Shown here one piece after another: positions 59,376-64,000 of a stretch of DNA of 64,000 nt. The notes beneath the pieces were generated by a model. It had not been told where the DNA came from, made no database searches, and saw only the letters and a program-made list of their open reading frames with translations. The translations under genes and the position numbers were made by a program. Origin of the DNA: Planctomycetota bacterium (lineage in GTDB: Bacteria; Planctomycetota; UBA1135; GCA-002686595); the NCBI GenBank assembly GCA_021413885.1, contig JAIOPM010000025.1:186001-250000 (forward strand). The letters run 5' to 3'. The stretch's first letter is position 1; the number at the start of each line of letters is the position of its first letter.

Positions 59376-61877
59376 CTAGTGGTGGCGCTCTCCACCGCCC
59401 GGCAGCGGCGGGTGGAAGTCAGGAAAAGGCGGGTCGCCGAGGTACGGGAGCAGCTCCGAGTCGTCGGGGTCTTCGAGCAGCAACGTCTGGATCAACGTCC
59501 GGCCGTCGCGATCGCCGGCGCGCACCTGTGCGATCGCGAGCAAACGCTCCCAGTCGCGGCGGCGCGGCTGGATCGCCAACGCCTTCTTCAGCACGTCGAT
59601 CGCCCGCTCCGGCGTTCCCGCCGCGATCAGCGCGGCCGCGGTCGACGCATAGCCATCGAGAGCGAAGGGCTCGGCGGCGCGGGCGCGTTCGAAGTGCTCG
59701 GCCGCGGTCTTGGGGTCGAGCGCCTCGAGGTACGCCTCGGCGACCGCCCGTTCCAACGCCGGCCACACCGGCCGCGCGTTCGCGACCGGTTCGACGTAGC
59801 GGAAGACGGCTTCGGTGTCGCGCTTCTCGGTCAGGACCGCGGCGAAGCAGTTCCACGCGCTGCGCACGAAGAGTCCGGGCTCGTGCGCGAGCGCGACCTC
59901 GCTCAGCAGCTCCAGCGTCTGCGGATCGATCTCGACCTGTTGCGCAGGGTGTTCGAACGGCGAGCTGAAGCACTGCGCGGCGAAGTGGAGCCGCAGGGCT
60001 TGCGCCACCTTCGACGTGTCGGAGTCGGCGGAGGAGGCGCTGTTCTCCAGGCGCTCCATCGCGGCGAACTGAGCGTCGAATTCGCGCTGGAAGCGACGCG
60101 TCCCGAGTCGTTTCGCGGGCAGCGGCGCGGCGCGGGTCGCCGTTGCTCGGAAGCGTTCGACGCCCGCGGCCGGAGCGCCATCCCACTCCGCCCGTGCATC
60201 GGTGAAGCCGTAGGCGATGCGATCGATGCCATCGCACGCGAGCAACACGTCACGCGACCAATCGTCCGCCGAACCGAGTCGGCGATCCGCGAGGTACGTC
60301 TGGATCGGTTGCCAGGCGACGACGGGCGGTCGCTCTTCGGCCAAGGACGGTAGATCGAACACGCCCTCGTCGGTTGCGGGCATCCAGATCAAATCCCACG
60401 CTTTCTTTCCGTCGCGCTCGAGGCGCGAGCACGCGGCGCTTGGCGACAGGATCTCGCCCGCCGGCTTCGGTGCCCCCTCGAACAGGTCGTCCTCCAAGGC
60501 CGCCATCGCGTTCGACCAAGCCCCGGTGCGATCGACGGTCGTCGCGCCGAAGCTCGTGAGCAGGTGCGCGCGTTCCGGCGAGAGTTGTCCGATCAACAAC
60601 ACACGCACGCCGGTGCGGGGCAACGCCAACGCGCGCCACGAGGCCGTGATTTGCGCGTCCTCGGCGCGCGCCGCGCTGCCGACCGCCGTCAGCCGCCGTC
60701 GATCGAGCGCCACGACGTACGCTCGATCGAGAGTCGGCTCGACCGTCAACAAACCGATCGGATGATCGATCCACAGGCGCGGCTCGGGCGGGAAGCGATC
60801 CCACGGCGCGATCACGACGGTCGAGCGCGGCGGCAGGCGATACGCAGCGAAGGCGAGGCCGCACGCGACGAGCGTCGGAAGCACCGCGCGCTTCGAGAGC
60901 GGCGTCTCCACCGCCGCGACCAGAGCGCTGAGCGCCGCGACGAACGTCGCGACAACGACGCAGTGTTGAGGGAAGTACGCGAACTCCTCGCCCGGGATCG
61001 GCCGGCCCGCGACCGCACCGAGCGGAAGCGCGAGGACGCCGAGTGCCGCGCCGACGAGCAGCGCCTCGAGATCGACGCGCCGACGGAGACAAGCGAGCGC
61101 GGCTCCCCACGCGAACGCCGGCACGACCAGCACGCGCGCGCCGATCAGGAAGTCGACGTCGAACATCCCGCGGCGCGAGGAATCGAGTCGCGCGAGGCCG
61201 TACAGGCCCGTGCGCAAGAACGCCTCGAGCCCGTCGCGCGTGCGCACGTCGGAAATGCCGGAGAGCGAAACCCAAACGCCGAGCGCGGCCGCCGCGACGA
61301 GCAACGGCAACGCGGGCTTGGCGACGCCGCCGCGGAAAAGCCCCGCGAATGCGGCCGCTCCGATGGCGAGGCACGCGACGAACGCGAGGCCGAAAACTGT
61401 TTGATCGTCGGCGGTGGACCCGAGTTGGCGCAGCGGCCGTGCTGCGGCTTCGAGCGCGACGACCGCGGCCGCAGAAGCGACCAGGATCCCGACGAAGCGT
61501 CGACGATTGGGCGGCTCGTCGAGTTCCGCGTCTCCGCCGGCGCGAGCGCACACTCCGGCGACGAACACCGCGACGACGAACGCGAGGACGAGCCCGAGCG
61601 TGCTCGAGATCTCGACCCACGGCGAGAGGACCAACGCGTGCAGCGCGAACCCGAGTGCCGCGCCCCACGCGAGTACGATCGGTCGGACCTCGCGACGCGC
61701 GCTCGCAAAGCGCATCGCAAGCGCCGCGGCGACGAACGGCAACGCGCGCCAGATCAAGCCTCGCCACGTCGACGTCACCGGTCCGTCGAAGATCGACGCC
61801 GCGAGTGGCGCTCGCGCGAGCGACGCGAAGAAACCGAGCGTCGCTCCGAAGCCGAGGGATCCGAGCCGCGCGTTCAT
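59376..61877 (-). CDS. Large polytopic membrane protein with C-terminal TPR-like region
   Basis: 833 residues. The ATG at 61877 was chosen because a TACGCT box ends 9 nt upstream and a membrane segment starts right after it (LGSLGFGATLGFFASLARAPLAASIF). The first ~400 residues form about ten to twelve membrane helices. A soluble region (~440-640) has a Rossmann-like stretch (VRVLLIGQLSPERAHLLTSFGATTV) that recalls spermidine-synthase-like membrane proteins, without the full polyamine-binding motifs. A helical C-terminal part (~700-820) has TPR-like pairs (PKTAAEHFERARAAEPFALDGYAST, PERAIDVLKKALAIQPRRRDWE). Function unknown. It is divergent from mutY. Confidence 0.78.
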   Translation of the reverse strand: MNARLGSLGFGATLGFFASLARAPLAASIFDGPVTSTWRGLIWRALPFVAAALAMRFASARREVRPIVLAWGAALGFALHALVLSPWVEISSTLGLVLAFVVAVFVAGVCARAGGDAELDEPPNRRRFVGILVASAAAVVALEAAARPLRQLGSTADDQTVFGLAFVACLAIGAAAFAGLFRGGVAKPALPLLVAAAALGVWVSLSGISDVRTRDGLEAFLRTGLYGLARLDSSRRGMFDVDFLIGARVLVVPAFAWGAALACLRRRVDLEALLVGAALGVLALPLGAVAGRPIPGEEFAYFPQHCVVVATFVAALSALVAAVETPLSKRAVLPTLVACGLAFAAYRLPPRSTVVIAPWDRFPPEPRLWIDHPIGLLTVEPTLDRAYVVALDRRRLTAVGSAARAEDAQITASWRALALPRTGVRVLLIGQLSPERAHLLTSFGATTVDRTGAWSNAMAALEDDLFEGAPKPAGEILSPSAACSRLERDGKKAWDLIWMPATDEGVFDLPSLAEERPPVVAWQPIQTYLADRRLGSADDWSRDVLLACDGIDRIAYGFTDARAEWDGAPAAGVERFRATATRAAPLPAKRLGTRRFQREFDAQFAAMERLENSASSADSDTSKVAQALRLHFAAQCFSSPFEHPAQQVEIDPQTLELLSEVALAHEPGLFVRSAWNCFAAVLTEKRDTEAVFRYVEPVANARPVWPALERAVAEAYLEALDPKTAAEHFERARAAEPFALDGYASTAAALIAAGTPERAIDVLKKALAIQPRRRDWERLLAIAQVRAGDRDGRTLIQTLLLEDPDDSELLPYLGDPPFPDFHPPLPGGGERHH

Positions 61878-61886
61878 CGAGTCGAC

Positions 61887-61892
61887 AGCGTA
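61887..61892 (-). promoter_or_regulatory. -10-like box TACGCT
   Basis: TACGCT on the minus strand ends 9 nt before the ATG at 61877, with no Shine-Dalgarno between. Confidence 0.45.
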
Positions 61893-61943
61893 GGGAGCGC
61901 GCGCGGTTCGAGCGAGACCGAGCCGCCTTCGACGCGCGTGAAC

Positions 61944-61949
61944 TAGACT
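61944..61949 (+). promoter_or_regulatory. -10-like box TAGACT for mutY
   Basis: TAGACT ends 6 nt before the GTG start of mutY, with no Shine-Dalgarno between. Confidence 0.5.
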
Positions 61950-61955
61950 GCGCGG

Positions 61956-63017
61956 GTGCCGCTCGAAGTCTCCGCGTCCGCTGCCCGCGCCCTGCGACGC
62001 GAGCTCGTCGCGTGGTACCGCCGCGCGCGCCGGGACTTGCCGTGGCGACGGACACGCGACCCGTACGCGATCTGGATCAGCGAAGCGATGCTTCAACAGA
62101 CGCGCGTCGAAACGGTCGTCGATTACTGGCAACGCTTTCTCGCGCGCTTCCCCGATGCCGCGGCGCTCGCGTCGGCGCCCGAGGACGAAGTGCTCGGCGC
62201 GTGGAGCGGCCTCGGTTACTACCGTCGCGCGCGCAACTTGCAGGCGGCGGCGCGAGCGATCGTCGAACGCCACGCCGGCCTTTTTCCGAGCGGCGCCGAC
62301 GCGGTTCGCGAGCTCCCTGGCGTCGGCCCGTACACCGCGGGCGCGGTGCTCTCGATCGCGTTCGACGCACCGGCGCCGTTGGTCGACGGCAACGTCGCTC
62401 GCGTCTTCGCGCGGCTCTTCGAACTCGACGCGCCGATCGGTTCGAAGGTGCTCGAACGCGAGCTCTGGTCGCTCGCGCGAACGTTGGTGCCCGCGCGCGG
62501 CGCCGGCGAGTGGAATCAGGCGTTGATGGAGCTCGGCGCGACGCTCTGCACGCCGCGCAAGCCGCGCTGCGCCGATTGTCCGCTCGCGCGCCGCTGTCGA
62601 GCTCGCGCGGCGGGCCGCGTCGACGAGTTGCCGCGTCCGAAAGCGCGGCGCGCGACGATCGAGGTCGAGCTCGAGATCCTGTGGATCGAACGTGGCGAGC
62701 GCGTGTTGCTCGCGCGCCGTCCCGACGTCGGTCGCATGGCCGGCATGCTCGAGCTGCCGACGATCGAGCGCGCCGCGCGTGAAGAAGGCCTGTTGCATCC
62801 GACCCGCCACTCCGAAGGCGCGGCCTTCCGCGCGGCGGAACCGCTGCTCGAATTGCGCCACACGATCACGCATCACCGCATTCGCGCGTCGGTCTTCGCC
62901 GGCCGCACTTCCGCTCGCGTTCTGCCTCGACCGTACGCGTGGCACGCGCGACGCGAACTCAGGTCTTTGCCGCTGACTGGACTTTCGAAGAAGGTGCTGC
63001 GCGCGCTCGACAGCTGA
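61956..63017 (+). CDS. mutY: A/G-specific adenine glycosylase MutY
   Basis: 353 residues, with a GTG start. MutY removes A mispaired with 8-oxoguanine. The HhH-GPD domain has DPYAIWISEAMLQQTRVETVV (with the catalytic Glu in SEAMLQQT), LPGVGPYTAGAVLSIAF and the catalytic Asp in LVDGNVARV. The [4Fe-4S] cluster Cys are in CTPRKPRCADCPLARRC. The C-terminal NUDIX-like domain (EILWIERGERVLLARRPDVGRMAGMLELP) recognises 8-oxoG. It is divergent from the membrane protein gene. Confidence 0.97.
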   Translation: MPLEVSASAARALRRELVAWYRRARRDLPWRRTRDPYAIWISEAMLQQTRVETVVDYWQRFLARFPDAAALASAPEDEVLGAWSGLGYYRRARNLQAAARAIVERHAGLFPSGADAVRELPGVGPYTAGAVLSIAFDAPAPLVDGNVARVFARLFELDAPIGSKVLERELWSLARTLVPARGAGEWNQALMELGATLCTPRKPRCADCPLARRCRARAAGRVDELPRPKARRATIEVELEILWIERGERVLLARRPDVGRMAGMLELPTIERAAREEGLLHPTRHSEGAAFRAAEPLLELRHTITHHRIRASVFAGRTSARVLPRPYAWHARRELRSLPLTGLSKKVLRALDS

Positions 63018-63036
63018 CTCGACCCCGCGCGCCCGC

Positions 63037-63042
63037 TATGCT
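63037..63042 (+). promoter_or_regulatory. -10-like box TATGCT upstream of GT2 gene
   Basis: TATGCT overlaps the only in-frame ATG (63038). A GGAGA site (63056-63060) follows, as in the argS leader. Confidence 0.35.
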
Positions 63043-64000
63043 CCGCCGGTCGAACGGAGAAAGCGCCATCGAAACCCAAGTCCGCCTGTCCACGGAACAC
63101 GAAGAGGGCGAGAGCCCGCGCGAGAAACTCAGCGCTCGCGGCGTGACCATCGTCGTTCCCGTCTACAACGAGGAACGCGGCGTCGAAGGCGTGCTCGAGC
63201 GCTTGTCGAAGATCGATCTCGGCGTGCCGGTCGAGGTGCTCGCGGTCAACGACGGTTCGATCGACGGCACCGCGGAGAAGCTCGCGGCGGTGAAGAAGCG
63301 CACGCCGAACCTGCGCGTGATCACGCACCATACGAATCAGGGCTACGGCGCGGCGCTGAAGACCGGCTTCGCGCACGCGAAGAACGAAGTCGTCGTCATC
63401 ACCGACGCCGACGGCACGTATCCCGAGGATCGCATCGTCGATCTACTCGCGTGCATCGACGACGGCGCGGACATGGCGGTCGGCGCGCGGCTCGGCGCGA
63501 ACGTGCACATTCCGTTGATCCGCCGGCCGGCGAAGGCGTTCCTGCGTCAGCTCGCGTCGTTCCTCGCGGGCACGTCGATTCCGGATCTCAACTCAGGCCT
63601 GCGCGCGTTCCGACGCGAGCTCGTGTTGCGCTACCGCCCGATCCTGCCGCAAGGTTTCAGCTTCACGACGACGATCACGCTCGCGTCGCTGACCAACGGT
63701 CACCGCGTCGACTACATCAAGGTCGATTACGCCAAGCGCTCGGGCAAATCGAAGATCCACCCGATCCGCGACACGCTCGGCTTCACGCAGTTGATCATCC
63801 GCACGGTGATCTACTTCAATCCGCTCAAGGTCTTCTATCCGTTGACGCTCGCGTTCGGCCTGCTGCTCGCGGTGTCGATCTACTACGACGCGTTCTTGTC
63901 ACCGGTCGCACCGAACTTGTCGGACAAGAGCGTCTTCCTCTTCGTCGCGACGCTCAACGTCCTGACGGTCGGCTTGCTCGCGGACCTGATCGAGAAGCGC
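63038..64000 (+). CDS. GT2-family polyprenyl-phosphate glycosyltransferase (3' end outside window)
   Basis: At least 321 residues; the frame is open to the end of the window. The GT-A fold is clear: GVTIVVPVYNEERGVEGV, VLAVNDGSIDGTAEKL, NQGYGAALKTGF and ITDADGTYPEDRIVDLL. FNSGLR-like IPDLNSGLRAFRREL and the ILPQGFSFTTTITLAS segment are typical of dolichol/undecaprenyl-phosphate sugar synthases. Two membrane helices follow (FNPLKVFYPLTLAFGLLLAVSIYY and VFLFVATLNVLTVGLL). It probably transfers a sugar to polyprenyl phosphate at the inner membrane. The start is uncertain: ATG 63038 lies inside a -10-like TATGCT box, GTG 63143 would begin right at the first beta strand, and a GGAGA site 7 nt before ATC 63068 suggests a non-canonical start. 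Confidence 0.88.
   Translation, partial: MLRRSNGESAIETQVRLSTEHEEGESPREKLSARGVTIVVPVYNEERGVEGVLERLSKIDLGVPVEVLAVNDGSIDGTAEKLAAVKKRTPNLRVITHHTNQGYGAALKTGFAHAKNEVVVITDADGTYPEDRIVDLLACIDDGADMAVGARLGANVHIPLIRRPAKAFLRQLASFLAGTSIPDLNSGLRAFRRELVLRYRPILPQGFSFTTTITLASLTNGHRVDYIKVDYAKRSGKSKIHPIRDTLGFTQLIIRTVIYFNPLKVFYPLTLAFGLLLAVSIYYDAFLSPVAPNLSDKSVFLFVATLNVLTVGLLADLIEKR

Noticed and set aside
61878..62945. N-terminal extension of the 833-residue membrane protein across mutY
   Set aside because: The extension is antisense to mutY and Arg-rich. The membrane protein starts cleanly at ATG 61877 with a promoter-like box just upstream.

Overview
The window is GC-rich DNA with tightly packed genes on both strands. 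It most likely comes from a bacterium of the Planctomycetota, probably a deep lineage close to the 'Pla' marine planctomycetes. The phylum call is an inference. It rests on an ECF sigma factor beside a very large Ser/Thr kinase with TPR repeats, a second ECF factor of the same style, many large exported multidomain proteins (FG-GAP, LamG, GEVED, NxxGxxAF and PD40 repeats, beta-helix), a DUF1569 protein and a signal peptidase I with a long insertion. LptB and several lipoproteins indicate a diderm envelope. No rRNA, CRISPR array, prophage or intact insertion sequence was seen.

Layout. 1-9.3 kb: a hybrid histidine kinase (cut by the window edge) converges on groES-groEL, which is preceded by a single-domain response regulator. 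Then come a LamG lipoprotein, a GNAT enzyme, an FG-GAP protein, and a membrane dipeptidase overlapping an iron superoxide dismutase with a Tat-like leader. 9.3-19.2 kb: a 0.9-kb gene-poor stretch, a 1558-residue exported protein with calcium-binding-type repeats, an insertion-sequence scar, an alkaline-phosphatase-superfamily lipoprotein, a subtilase-like exported protein and a DUF669 protein. 19.3-30.4 kb: cdd, ligA, a PAP2 lipoprotein, an ArnT/PMT-like glycosyltransferase, an ECF factor, tRNA-Val, a degenerate Cu/Zn-SOD-like lipoprotein, etfA/etfB, lptB and lepB. 30.5-42.6 kb: DUF1569, bcp, unknown proteins, an NxxGxxAF exported protein, the ECF/kinase pair, a beta-helix exported protein, GNAT and an NTF2-like lipoprotein. 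42.6-54.6 kb: mostly housekeeping (lepA, rph-rdgB, birA, a trans-sulfuration enzyme, a FliA/WhiG-type sigma factor, apt, argS, a PyrK-like protein) with one PD40 exported protein. 54.6-64 kb: a TMTC-like membrane TPR protein, a matrixin protease with a small exported partner, a large membrane protein, mutY and the start of a GT2 glycosyltransferase.

Two patterns run through the window. First, six otherwise unrelated exported proteins (genes at 10140, 16938, 33828, 39788, 44635 and 57154) end in the same kind of C-terminal module. It carries the core NK-x-G-x-L-x-YG ... PF-x-GG-x-LCV ... Q-x-W-x-RDP and always finishes at the last residue as [LY]-[ST]-[NDS]-[AG]-[LV]-x-[VFI]-x-F. This looks like a family-wide secretion or surface-anchoring tag and is the best candidate here for an undescribed system. 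Second, thirteen protein-coding start sites and one tRNA gene have a TA-N-N-N-T hexamer, usually TA-N-N-CT, 6-13 nt upstream with no Shine-Dalgarno sequence between. This is the arrangement of leaderless transcription. Other genes have a clear GGAGG-type site instead, so two modes of translation initiation appear to coexist.
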